From: Turbatrix aceti
Taxonomy: Eukaryota > Nematoda > Chromadorea > Rhabditida > Panagrolaimidae
Assembly (NCBI GenBank): GCA_963969345.1
Contig: OZ017770.1
Location: forward strand, 505,246-569,245
Direction: 5' to 3'
DNA: 64,000 nucleotides
The notes under the pieces were generated by a model, which was not told the origin of the DNA, searched no databases, and was given only the letters and a program-made list of their open reading frames with translations. Positions 46,503-58,051 of this stretch are shown here, in pieces. Positions within the stretch are counted from its first letter, which is position 1. Every line of letters begins with the position of its first letter. The position numbers were made by a program, and so were the translations under genes.

Positions 46503-48155
46503 CCGCGTTTGCCTTTGTTGGATAAATTTTTTCATCTTTTGTGAACAAGGAGATGTGGGTCGTTGGTATCATTGTCAACATTGGGAGTGCGTATTCGATA
46601 GCATCAAACTTGCAATATTTTACATACATTCTGGAGCGGGGTAGAAATTTGATTTTAATCGGTGCTTAATTTAGAGCATTGGTTACAAAAATTTTATGGA
46701 GTCTTTTGTATTTGGTTAACTTGAAATGTGAGTTTGTCATCACGTGTGTTGCAATGCTGCAACTCATCTTACGATACCTTTTTTACGATGAGATTTCATG
46801 ATGTTCAACAAAACTTTATGACAAATTCCATACACTGATTTCCGCTCTACTTAGATTTTTACAATCTTCAAAGATTCACGTTTTGTCTGTATCTTGCGGT
46901 CCGAAAAATTTTACCATGTTTTTAATGCAGTAATCTGGAAATGTTGCATTTTTTTGTCAATAAATACGCTTCAAATCATAAATTCAGATTTTTTTTAAAT
47001 TATAAAGCATAAAAAATCTCACGCTTTTAACACATTTTTCCAAGGTTTTGTAATTATGACTCTTCAGTATCGGTACGCACCCAGATTTTTTTTATGTACG
47101 GAAAACCAGTTAGGCTTTATATATATATATATATTACTTTTTACGCAAATAAAAAATAGCTCTAATTGTTGGCTGAAGTTTAAAAATTAGAGTTGATGAT
47201 TATGGAGATCAATTTTTACATCGAAAACGTCATTGAGTCAATCACCTGTCCATTTGTTGTTCCTGGAGATAGTTAGTTTGTTATGTAGACCTCTCTTGCA
47301 CTCACTCGGTCAGCCGAGGCTGTCATATTTAGGTCATAACAATGATATTGGAAAGTAATTTGTTTTTGCAAGAAGGTCAAAAAATCAAAGTCGAATAGTT
47401 TAATCTCATTTTTTGAGCCTGATGTGAAGATATTTGAATTAAAACTTCAAATTGAATTGTACAATTTTTTTATGTGCTATACAATTGAACTGTACTTATG
47501 CTATGAAACCAGTCGTTTGAAAACTGTTGCAAATACTGCTTGAGGATATATACTCTTTGCGCATCCTTGCACTGATTAACGGTAGGTGTGAAACCAGATT
47601 CAAGTGCGTCATTTTGTATACATATCAAGCATATAAACTGTCGGCAGTATTTAAAAGTCAGTTGATGTGTACGTCTTCTTTGCCGACTGCTATATGATTG
47701 TTAAATCTGAATCGCATTGATGCAATATTAAACTTTTTTTTCCGTTATACATTTTTGCTCATAAAAATTTGTCATGATTTTTTGGCATGATTCATGAATG
47801 CTTTGCCATTTTGCAGTAGATGCTTTTTCGGTCGTCTCTATCATTGTCGGTAGATTTTTTTGCATTGTTGTTAACGAGGCAAAATAAAAAAAGGAGACTC
47901 TTCTTGACCACATAATCATGGGAGCTGGCGTCGCAAAACGGTTTAGCGTCGCCCTTCGATGGTCATTTTTATCGTGCTTTTTTCATGATATTTTCCGCTT
48001 GATTTTCGCTTTTGACCGCTTTTCGACGTACGATGCTACACCTTTCTTGCATTGTATTTTGTTTTCCTATTCTGCCTTTTATGAAGTTTACAATCATTTA
48101 GGTGTAGCCGCTATAGTGTTTTTAACATTATTTGGGCTCATGCGAAAGCGACAAC
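46503..48155. other. Intergenic region between GPCR and formin genes (1.65 kb)
   Basis: AT-rich. Holds a (TA)n run at 47118-47134. A frame starting MGAGVAKR at 47918 is open to 48208, overlapping the formin start in another frame, but I found no splice link and treat it as chance. Confidence 0.4.
47118..47134. repeat. (TA)n microsatellite
   Basis: Seventeen bases of alternating T and A. Confidence 0.9.
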
Positions 48156-51100
48156 ATGTCTATCAATGTGCCGAAAAGAAACGCCGTATTTCCAAGTCGG
48201 GAAGTTGATTCGGAGTTCTTGATGCTATTGAACTCAAAAAACAGCATCAAGTATCGCACGGAGTTGCTGGCTCTTTTCAAAAACATTCTCCGCGATGTGC
48301 CTGTAAGCGGAGAGCAGCAAATCAAAAATTTACAAGGTAACTGTTTTTTAATGCTTGTGTTTTTTAACAAAAAATGCACGGTGTCCGATTTCAGATTGTT
48401 TAAAAAAGAAAGATAGCAATGTTATCACCGCAAAAGTGGCCTCAAAACCACAGATATCAGTGGTTATTGCAAATTCTGAACCGCAACCTAAGGCAATATC
48501 ACCCCCACCCCCACCCCCGCCACCGCCGCCGCCACCGCCGCCGCCACCACTGCCATCAACTTTAATTTCACCTAAAGTGATTAACTTTCCATCAAAATCA
48601 GCACTTCCCCCACCACCGCCACCAAAGGGTCCCCCGGGTGTTCCACCTCCACCGCCGCCACTTACCCTTAGGTCAGGCGCCCCGCGCGAGGTTGTGCCGA
48701 TTCCTGAAGCGCTCAAACTTTCCACCGCTCCTCCTGTCGGAAAAGTATTCAAAAAAGTTTTGTGGACGGGTATCCCTGAATCAGCGATCGGCAATCTCAA
48801 AGAAAATTCCATTTGGCAGAAACTCGGAGCCGTGCATCATAGCTTCAGTAAGTATCAGCCCACTTAAGGCATGGGAAAGTATAAGTATTTTATTTCAGAA
48901 AACAAGCTACAACTTAATCAGTTAGACGAACTTTTTGCATGCTTGCCAACAAATTCGTTGCCTTTAATTTCGTCAAATTTATCCGATTCTGCAACAGTAA
49001 AATCAGTCAAGCCTCAAATACTTGACAACAAGCGGAAAATGAACGTTTGCATATTTTTGAAGCAATTCAAAAACATAAACCTGCTGCTGGAGAATATAAG
49101 AAATGGTTCCAGCGATGACATTGATTACGAAAAACTCAAGGTGCTTGAGTCCCTATTGCCGACAAGTACAGAAGTGAGTCGAGTGCATAGTTATTTATGA
49201 TGATCCCGATATCTCTTGGTTTTCAGATATTGACTTTAAAAAACTATACCGGCAATGAAGATTCCCTCGAAGACGCAGAAATGTTTCTCATGCAGCTTAT
49301 AAAAATCCAAAATTATCAACTGCGAATATCAGCTATGACTTGCATTGCCGACTATGGTTGCTACGTTCATGAGGCTGAAAAAAATGTCGAGCTAGCCATA
49401 AAAGCATGTAAAGGTGAGAACTGTAAATCATAATACGGGCCTCTTACACAAACATTGTAGAGTTACTCGCAAGTGAAACGCTCCGCAAAATATTTTACCT
49501 TTTTCTTCACATGGGAAACTATCTAAATGTTGATAAAAGAGCTGTTGGCTTTAAGCTTAACACTCTATGGGGTGTCGATAATCTGAGATCAACGAAAGAT
49601 GGAATCAATATCATGCATCTTATTGCTGAAAGACTTGATAATGATAGCAAGACGATCAAACATGAGTTAAGTTCAATTTCTGATGCAGCACAAATTCCTC
49701 TTGAAAGCATCAAAGACGAATCCCGACTGTTGGCGGGTCGTCTTCAGGGGCTAATAGAAAAACTCAATAACAAATCAGAACCTATATTTGTTAAAGCAAC
49801 CGTTGATGCAACCGTATGTTTACTTTTTTATACGTTCCCTGTTTTAAATAACATGTATGCTAAATTTTCGGTCGCGCGATGCAAGCTCTACTCTGCCGAG
49901 GTGAGGTGCTAAGTTGACCTAGCTTTTAAACGCGGCTTAAATCAAAGGCTTTTAAGCCGACGACCGATCTATCTTAAAAGATAGATCAAAAGATCTGCAT
50001 TCCAGAATATTCTTTTTTTGAGGTCAACCATACTTGAGGGTTTCCCAAATTGTCACCATTTTTTTGCAATCTTGTAAAAAATGTTAACACGACAATTATA
50101 AAAAAACTCGGTGATAAAACTGTTGTGGCCTGTCAATCACTTTAAGATGATAATTTTTTTCTACATTTTTTGCAGGAAGCATTGTCAAGGGTTAATCAAG
50201 TTCAATCCAAGTTAAGGCAGCTGGAAAACCACCGCTTGTTAATTGCCGAATATTTCTGTGAAAATGAATCCAAATTTATTCTTGAAGAATGCTTCAAAAT
50301 CTTCAGCACCTTCCTTAACAGATTTCTGAATGCAATCAACGATAACCAACAGCGCGTCGAGAGAGACACTCGTAGAAAGTTTTTGGAAAAGCAAAAAAAG
50401 AAAGAAAAAGAAAAAAAAGGAGATGAAAAGAGTGAAAGCACAGAGCCAAGCAGGTAATTAATAAACAACGATTATCAATTGCTGGCATAATTCATTTCAG
50501 ACTGTATGACTTGTTGTGCGTCATGCCCAACAAATCTCTCTACAGATCCGATGAACGCAGACGTTCTGTTATGGAAATCAGTGATCGAAGCCGAATTACA
50601 GATTCTGATTTGATCTTCAGGCGCAAATCATCCATAAAGCCTCTAAAAGAAAACGTAAACAATTCATGCGCTTTGTTTTTTCATTCAATGATTTTTTAGA
50701 TGGGAAGTGTGATTTTCCGTCGATCATCTGCTCAAGAGTCACCTTCATATAACACTGAAATCAATTTAGAAGCATTCGTTGATCGAGCGCTTAACAGTAA
50801 TCATCGGGTATGCGTCATCATTGTTTTTTGTTAACTGTTTTTGTATTTCAGCAACCATCTGCTAAAAACTTGGGAAGCATCTGGGAGAACTACCATAACA
50901 AACGTGATTCTGGTATCGGAGACACTATTTCAGTCAATGTGTCCGAGTCATCGAATTGCTCAGCCGATACTTCACCGTGTAAAAAGTCTGATGCCTCAAT
51001 CGATGAATCAACTCCAACCAAGAAAATTTATAACAATGCTATTCAGGAAGCAAAAGAAACCAAGAAGTTCAAGCTTCCCAGTGATGTTGTTCACAAAGTA

Positions 51101-51739
51101 GGCGAAGCTAAAAGGTCTCAAAATCAAAAAAATACAAAAGCGGTCACGTGTGTACCTATAACACAGACACAAAGAAACACTCAAACATCAAAATCGGTCG
51201 GGCTAAAAAGTGCACAGACATCAACGCCCTTGCCTAAAGTTGGTGACGTCTCGGTTAAGGCTCGAAACAACGCTCTTTCCCGGCTTCGAGCCCAACGCAC
51301 GATCAATATCACATCCAAACCACCTCTCCCAAGTGCAACTTTTGCTCCCCCAAAGCCGCTGAGACATATCAATGCAAAGCCCGCTGCTACACCGGTTACT
51401 GTTGCCAAGATAAAGACGGTTTCCTCTAAGCCAAACTCCGTAGCTGAAAGCACCACGATAAGAAAAATGACAAAGCCGCCCTTGCAGACACCAGTGCGTC
51501 CAGTAACGAGCAACGTTGCCAAAAAACCGATTAGAGAAATCGTAAAGCAAGTAGACAACAAAAAGCCAACCGCAAGTAATCGTCAAACTGAGCAACGATC
51601 TTCGATCGCTAGTCGGAGGCCGTTAACAGCAGCTGAAAAAAGGAGCGCGCAAATGAAACAGTCTGAGTCGGTCAGCACGGCTTCCCGTCCAGCGCTCATC
51701 AAGACCGGCTCAACCAAAGACCGACCCCGATGGATTTAA
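48156..51739 (+). CDS. FHDC1: Formin with FH1-FH2 domains and basic C-terminal tail (FHDC1/INF type)
   Basis: Nucleates and elongates unbranched actin filaments. Exons 48156-48336, 48395-48847, 48899-49173, 49227-49413, 49461-49813, 50176-50453, 50501-50654, 50700-50807 and 50852-51739 join to 958 residues. Only about 85 residues precede FH1, which has a run of 16 prolines plus two shorter blocks; there is no GTPase-binding or DID domain, unlike diaphanous formins. FH2 spans about 180-560: FKKVLWTGIP, NSIWQKLG, CIFLKQFKNI, the lasso/post signature LHMGNYLN and RAVGFKLNTLWGV, then a Lys/Glu coiled coil. The tail (about 650-958) is Ser/Lys/Pro-rich and disordered; in vertebrate FHDC1 the tail binds microtubules. 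Polyadenylation signal at 51789. The exact start is uncertain because no upstream exon was found. Confidence 0.92.
49933..49987. repeat. Paired hairpins in the long formin intron
   Basis: CGGCTTAA (49933-49940) pairs with TTAAGCCG (49952-49959), and GATCTATCTT pairs with AAGATAGATC (49966-49987, 2-base loop). Both lie in the one intron (49814-50175, 362 bp) that is several times longer than the others, so an inserted small element is likely. Confidence 0.75.
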
Positions 51740-53034
51740 ATTATAACTTGTATATTTTTTGCAGTATATTTTTGAGTAATTTGTTGTTAATAAAAATACA
51801 ATATAAGTGTGACGTATTTGTTGGAATGATGACAAGAAGATAATGTGGCCAAAAAAGAAGGCGCTATCGTATCGTATTAATACTCGCTGGCTCTAAAAAC
51901 TCAAATTATGCAACATCAACGTTCGGAAAATATTGTTGCGTTTTTTAATACGTTTTTCCCTATCAGCAAGTAAATAAGATTTAATCAAAAACGTATTGTG
52001 TCTAATCGATATACGAGGTGCGTCATTTTTTCGCGATGACATGTGCGATCCGTGTTGGTCGTAGTCTTTTATTATCGCGCGCGATAGTTTTTATCACTTG
52101 TAATTGATTCTGTTGTGGTGAATTTAAATGTATACGTAGAGCGTCAGTTATTTTATAGAACACGGACAATTTGTCACAAGAGCAATAGGACGCAATGTGT
52201 TGCTTTTTTTGTTATGTGTTAGTCTTCTCCGATAGCCGGAGATATGCATGAACAGTCTCAGATTTTCATTCTGAATTGCCTTCATCGTTATTCTTTATTT
52301 CTACTTTTTTTGTGTGATAGAAGGACGCCTTTCTTGAGTTTTGATTATATCAGTTTTCATGTGCTGTCATCTCTAACCTCGCATGCACTGTCTACTCAAA
52401 TGTGTTTCCTATCGAGTTTTTTTATCACTGCATGCATACGGCGCGAGTAGAGCTGTTTTAATAATCAAAAGTTTTAAAAAAGTTGTTCTGTGGTGCGTAC
52501 GCGGCGTGGCCTTTTTGGTACGGCTATGTGTCGGATAGTGTCTCCGATGTTCAACAGATATACTTTAGGCTTGCAATAATTGGCGGTCAGACAACTGTTT
52601 TGTTTTTGCGTCCGCATTTAGCGGGCCAACAGCTCCACTCTTCTCCCCGTAATAGCAGAACTGTGTTTGCTAGCGAGCGTACGACCTCACCAATAGCTCC
52701 TACGACGCACTGTCCAGGACCTCACCTGCAAACATAGGTACAAACCATGCGACATTAGCCGCTAGGCTAGTTGCCGCGACCGATCGATCCGATTGTTCGG
52801 GCGTGTGTTGACTGTGCCATCTAAGCAGCAATCTGCGCAGTCTTCCTTTTTCTCACAAAAATGACCATCGTTTAGTTATCGCTTGCTGAGGGCGTCATAA
52901 ACCGAAACACAGCCTGCATTTTCGAACGACTCTTACCGGTAAAACTTTATTGTTTGGTATTTAGTCACAATTAAGGAGATTATTATTTTTTCAGGGCTAT
53001 CATATCCTACATCCCTGCACAGATCGTTTCCATC
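51740..53034. other. Formin 3' flank and STAT 5' region (1.3 kb)
   Basis: AATAAA of formin at 51789-51794. An acceptor TTTTTTCAG ends at 52994, 40 bp before the STAT start codon. A possible 5'UTR donor (ATAG/GTACAA) lies at about 52736. No other coding region is supported. Confidence 0.4.
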
Positions 53035-56000
53035 ATGCTGACAGACGAGAGCTTTCAACGGTTGCTGTATGATCTTTTTTGTGCTTGGCACAACGTTCAA
53101 CGGCACTATGATCCTCCTCGTACAGAGTCCGACGAGGAAAAGATGACTAAGGTACAAAAGAATATAGTTTTCCTCCCGTTGTAAGTCTTACTACATGTTT
53201 TTTCGTGACGAAAGGAGCTAAATTCGGACGCAATCAGACAGCTAGCAATTGATATCGGATATTTAAAAACTTTTGCTTGGACGTTCTTTGTTAATTGAAT
53301 GCCCTTCAGATCATGATTAAAGTCACAAAATCTATCAGTTGCATAGTGTACTTTCCCCTAACTGTGTCAAAAATTAATTTCAAGTTTATTGTGATTTCAG
53401 ATCAAGTCGATGCTGTGCAAACTCATCGATGAAATAAGCTCACGGGTCAGAAAAGTTCAAAGTCAGGTTAATCAATTAACCGGTACTAATGATCACTTGC
53501 AAGACTTGATAGAAGAATGGGCTATGCTGACGTGGAATGTCTTATGCATCAACAGTCGACTGCAGAATAACTACAAATCCGTTTTGACGTCGTCTGAGGA
53601 CAAACAAATCTACGCAAAGCTCAATGCATCGCTGATTGAATTGGTTAACTGCACGAGGTATTTTTTGAGTAATGATTTAACATTGCAGCAAGGGGTTATT
53701 GGGCACGAGGTTATTTGCAGAATGAAACGTGTGTGACACCTTTTTGAGCATCTTACATATAATTTGCGGTTTTTTCAGTCAAATAGGATTACCAAATATA
53801 CTTAACTTTGATCTACCTCATCTTCAATTCAAGAATCTATCAATTGCTCTGAGCAATACAATGCAACACCAGTATAATCTCTACAAGTTTCTGAAAGAAA
53901 AACGAAATCATCAAAACTGGCAACAACACGAACTAGACGATTTTGCAAAACAACTTCATGACTTTGGCGAGCAAACTCTAATTCCTTTTATTGAGCTCTT
54001 CAAGACGTACTGCAACGATTACTCCGTTGCTCTGTGGCACGATGTCAGAGCGGCTCAGATCAAACGCATTTGCGATTTTGAGCCGATGCCAGATGAACCC
54101 ATTACACGCCTTGTCAGCTTCTACAGTCACATGGTTTATGCACTTGCTGTGCTTGGAGCACGCTTGCAGGGATTTCGTTTTGAGTTAACTCAGAACAAAG
54201 TTTTTGTCAACTGTGATCCTGTCAAGCAGTTATCGGACGTAGTGTTTTCGGCACTGGAACTACTGATGTCAGATTGCGTGCTTTGCACGGAACCATCAAC
54301 TGATCCCATCCTTGTGACCAACAATCTCTTTGCAATCAACTGCGGCGCACTGGCTCGGGGTGTTGTATTCAAGCAATTTGACGTACAGCTTGTGACCGAA
54401 GAAGTGGCAGAACACATTCAGTCGGAAATGCGGCGCCAAAAGCTTTTTCAACAACCATCGCCGATTCAAAACGTACCGTCGGCTGCGCTTTTGGCCATGA
54501 AGCCAGCGACTGGTACAAAGCGGGCAAACAACACTACCCCCGCTGACACGTCGGGCAATACGTCACACAAAAAATCGGATGTAAACAGCAAAGACATTGT
54601 AACAATTTATCCTGTTTTTCACACAAAAAATCGCTATTGGGCTGCCACTTATCCGCATCTCTTATGCACGACAAGACAAAAAGGCCGTCAATCAACGCAT
54701 AATTCTTATCAAGTTTGTTTTACGTCATTTATTTTTTGCTTGACTTTCATTTTTTTACTCTTTAAGGACTTATCGCCCACTGCACAATTGGACTCTAAAA
54801 ATAATGGAAAACGAAGAATTTTTTATTTCCACATCCGCGCTACCATGTTCAGTCCTTCTGGCAAGTACGCGGATGCACATACACTATCGCTACCACTTAC
54901 GATTGCAACAAGAAGAAATCAAGATTGCCAGGTTCAACGCATGATGAGCTCGTACACGGCAACATGCTTTTGGCTTTACGGAAGCAACGTGCAGGATGGC
55001 TTGCTTCTTCAATGGGTTGAAACTGGCATGCAGTGGAATCAGTTCAAGCAACTTTTTATGCAACACTTTAAAGTTAATGCAGGCGTCAAACGTGGTTTGC
55101 AAGATCATGATTTTGACTTGCTTCAATACAAGCTGAAGTGCAATGATTGCAGAACTGATCCTGGACCTCTAGCCAGTAAGCTTTATTTTATCAGGGGTCA
55201 TTGTAACATAGTAGTAACTTTTAGCTGTTGTGACGTTCAAAAACATGCTTTGCCCTCATCTTCGCTATGAATGCGGGAACACCAATGTCCGCTTCAGTGT
55301 TTGGCGTGGAATGCTTGAGCTGTTACAGATTTTCCAAGATTCCAAGACCAGCGTTCGAAAGTTATGGGAACGCAATTTGCTTATGGGATTCATGGAGTTT
55401 GAGCAGGTTTCTCAAGTACTTGAAGGTCAAAAATCGGCGCTTGTTATGCGGCTTTCATTCGTCACAGGTGGCACTGTCTGCTTCACTGTTAAGTCCAACG
55501 CGCACTCATTGGACGACGGTGCAATGGCTCCTATGCATTTAGAGCCATTGGATTTGAAAAAACTTCAAGCAAAATCTCTCAAAGATTACCTTAGAGATAT
55601 TGCAATTGCTGAACGGGTTCAGTATGTCATCAATGGTAGCGGTAATCCGGTTCGAATTTCTGACATCATAGAGGAATTCAAAGACGCCGGCGGCTCTTCC
55701 AATGACATTGAACCTAACAGACGGATCTCATCAAATGTTACACACAGTGGAGATATCGACAGCATGCAGCACATTACGTTTACTGCAATGCGGGTTGCCG
55801 TTGTAACTTGCAAGGTAAAGCCCCCGTCTGCGGATTCTGACTTGGATGCTGTGCAAAGCACAGGTGCGTTGTCGTCTCCCCATTCTGTTTACAACGGTCA
55901 TTCCTACAATGGCCATAGTCACAGCCAGTTGCCGGTCTCTCGTTTGCCCTCAAGTTCATCACAAAACGATGATTTCTTGCGCGAACTCTTTCAACTCTGC

Positions 56001-56379
56001 TCAATGTACGGTAAAAACAAACAGGTCAGTATTAAAATCCATTTTTTTTAAATTAAAGATAAATATTTTTCAGGACTTGCTCGAAGTTGTTGATCAAATG
56101 CCAGGAGTTGCCTATAGCAATTACTCACCGCCTCAAAGTTTTACAATGAAATCGATGGACTCTGTGCTGCACTCAACAAACACTACACCGATACCGACAT
56201 CACCATTACCAGGAGCTTTTCCATCTTATAGCACGCTTTCGTCTGTTGGATTTTCTTCGGTATACAGTCAGAATCATTCTTACCCAAACAGTGAAAGTGG
56301 TGTTGAACCAATGCAGTTTTCGACTGCTTATTCATCGGGACGGCAAACACCTGCTGTTGCGACCCCACCCTCACGTTGA
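53035..56379 (+). CDS. STAT: STAT-family transcription factor (STA-2-like)
   Basis: Exons 53035-53151, 53401-53657, 53779-54712, 54767-55175, 55225-56024 and 56074-56379 follow one frame (about 940 residues). Order: a short N-terminus without the usual STAT N-domain; helical coiled-coil region (LIDEISSRVRKVQSQVNQL, QHELDDFAKQLHDFGEQTLIPF); a divergent DNA-binding region including RIFYFHIRATMFSPSGKYAD; the linker GMQWNQFKQLFMQHFKVN, parallel to the STAT linker; then SH2, where LLMGFMEFEQVSQVL and ALVMRLSFVTGGTVCFTV correspond to the IMGFIS and TFLLRFS...GGITxxW motifs, with the phosphotyrosine-binding Arg kept. The C-tail is Ser/Pro/Tyr-rich. No Tyr occurs in the roughly 50 residues after SH2 where the activating phosphotyrosine normally lies. 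The intron 54713-54766 is 54 bp and in frame, so retention would not break the protein. Confidence 0.85.
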
Positions 56380-57135
56380 TCATGGCTCATTTATTTTCAG
56401 TCCTTTGTCATAAACTTGTTATAATTATTGCGTCTTGATATTATAGTATGATTTTTGTTCCTGTGATGACGTTATTGTTGATTTTTTATACTACCTTTTC
56501 TGTTCCGACAAGTCTTAAAAAGAAATATTACAATTGAAATATTTTTTTGCTGTTATCCGAACAGTTTTTCCTAAAAACCACTTATTAATTGTTTGCTATT
56601 ATGTTGAGTATTATGTTTGCTAAAAATGCATCAAACACTCCTGTCAAAAAGCAGAATAGTTTTCTTGTTAGCGCAACATTTTTTAGTTTGTTCATATCCG
56701 GGGCCGCTCAATCACTGCTGCATCTCATAATAATCACACTAAACATTTTTTGTTTGAAATCAATAATGTTTACAAAAAAGGGTATCAATGTCTCTTATGT
56801 TTATTTCATCATGTCTGTTTATTTTTGTTTCAAATCATTTATATTGGACGTAAGAAATTAAACTTCCGAATGAAGAATCAATTTGACTTGCGGCGCCAAG
56901 GCGTTCACCCGTGATGCATAAAAAAGTTTTACAAATTTTATGTCATGACCTTTATTGCTATTTTTTGCCTAAAGCAATTTTGGCGTGTCACTAATAGTGT
57001 AATTGAGCGTGAAAAAAGTTATACAGATGTGTTTATTGTTATTTCTTCGGCCGACGTTCGCTTCCCCAACATGAATTAATTTAGCACATTGAGCGATATT
57101 TATACTGCTAAAATAGTTGCCAACCTGTTGTCGTG
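56380..57135. other. STAT 3' flank
   Basis: AT-rich, no coding region supported; probably 3'UTR and spacer. Confidence 0.4.
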
Positions 57136-57622
57136 ATGCAGCAAACTCCGGTTATGATGAGTAAGTAAAATTTATTTTTATTTTTTTTTTCTAGTCGCCT
57201 GTTATAGTCGTTCTTTATTTAACTGTCTTACTGGGCTGTTGTGGTGCAGCTGTGGTACGATACGAAGTAGAGCTAAACAAGACAGCCTATCTTCACTTTG
57301 GTGAAAACAACTATGTGATCAAGCGGACTACAGGAGCTCATCCCGATGCTCAGTACATTTTTGCTTCTCCTAATCAGGATGGAACCTGGACGACAAACGG
57401 CGTTTGAAATTTAAATTATTGTTCAGCTGACCCATAGATAAATTACAGGTTAACAAGGTGGGCAGTGGCTCTCGTCTCTTTTGGAATGGTACACTTGTTA
57501 TTGAATTTGTAACGCCTGACGACCTTGGAGCATACGAGATGCCAATGGAAGTACCCCAGCCACAGCTTGCACGAACCCTTGTTGACGTGGTTCTTAAAAA
57601 CGACGATAGCGGCGATGCTTAA
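57136..57622 (+). CDS. Small secreted protein with a single Ig-like beta domain, nematode-type
   Basis: Exons 57136-57160, 57208-57401 and 57449-57622 (phases 1, 0) join to 130 residues. The acceptor at 57206-57207 was chosen over one at 57194 because only it keeps the frame. A signal peptide (MQQTPVMMIVLYLTVLLGCC) precedes a domain with ELNKTAYLHFGENNYVIKR, then DGTWTTNG, then RLFWNGTLVIEFVTPDDLGA. The NGTLxI...DxGxY element is the last part of an Ig-like fold and is common in small secreted nematode proteins of unknown role. Cysteines of a classic Ig disulfide are absent. No function can be assigned. Confidence 0.7.
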
Positions 57623-57716
57623 TCATTTATTTTTGGCCTTTGTGATTTTTCATTCATTACATGATGTTTTAATAACGCTAAAGTACACATTGTAAGAAAG
57701 AATAATACATCTGATT

Positions 57717-57780
57717 AACCGATCTGATTGACTGCCACACCCATTACGGCATCAAGAAGGGAAAACGCGTCATCGAAGTG
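57717..57780. other. Coding-like island of unknown nature
   Basis: A 60-bp segment richer in GC than its flanks. On the plus strand it reads DLIDCHTHYGIKKGKRVIE up to a GTGAGA donor-like site, but no acceptor precedes it; on the minus strand it reads FDDAFSLLDAVMGVAVNQIG then stop. I cannot decide between an exon on either strand and a non-coding element. Confidence 0.25.
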
Positions 57781-58051
57781 AGAAATAAAATGCGCTTTTA
57801 TTATAAGTATAATCTTTGGAGAACCTATAATTATAAGTTAAAATAATTTCATACTTTTAAGTAAAAAATTCGGAAAATATCCGTTTCATCCGTTTTTATT
57901 GACCGCATTTTAGACTCGCAAAGCAAAATGCGTATATTGATTTCACTGAAACATCTGTTTTGCACGAATAACGCTGATCAACGGCTAGCAAGCAACAGTG
58001 CCAAGTTAACAGACCACAGCAACTGCTAACTAAATTTCTACGAAATTTATT

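Noticed and set aside
47918..48208. Frame starting MGAGVAKR upstream of the formin, suggestive of N-myristoylation as in FMNL formins
   Set aside because: No convincing donor/acceptor pair links it to the formin frame, and it lacks any GBD/FH3 sequence.
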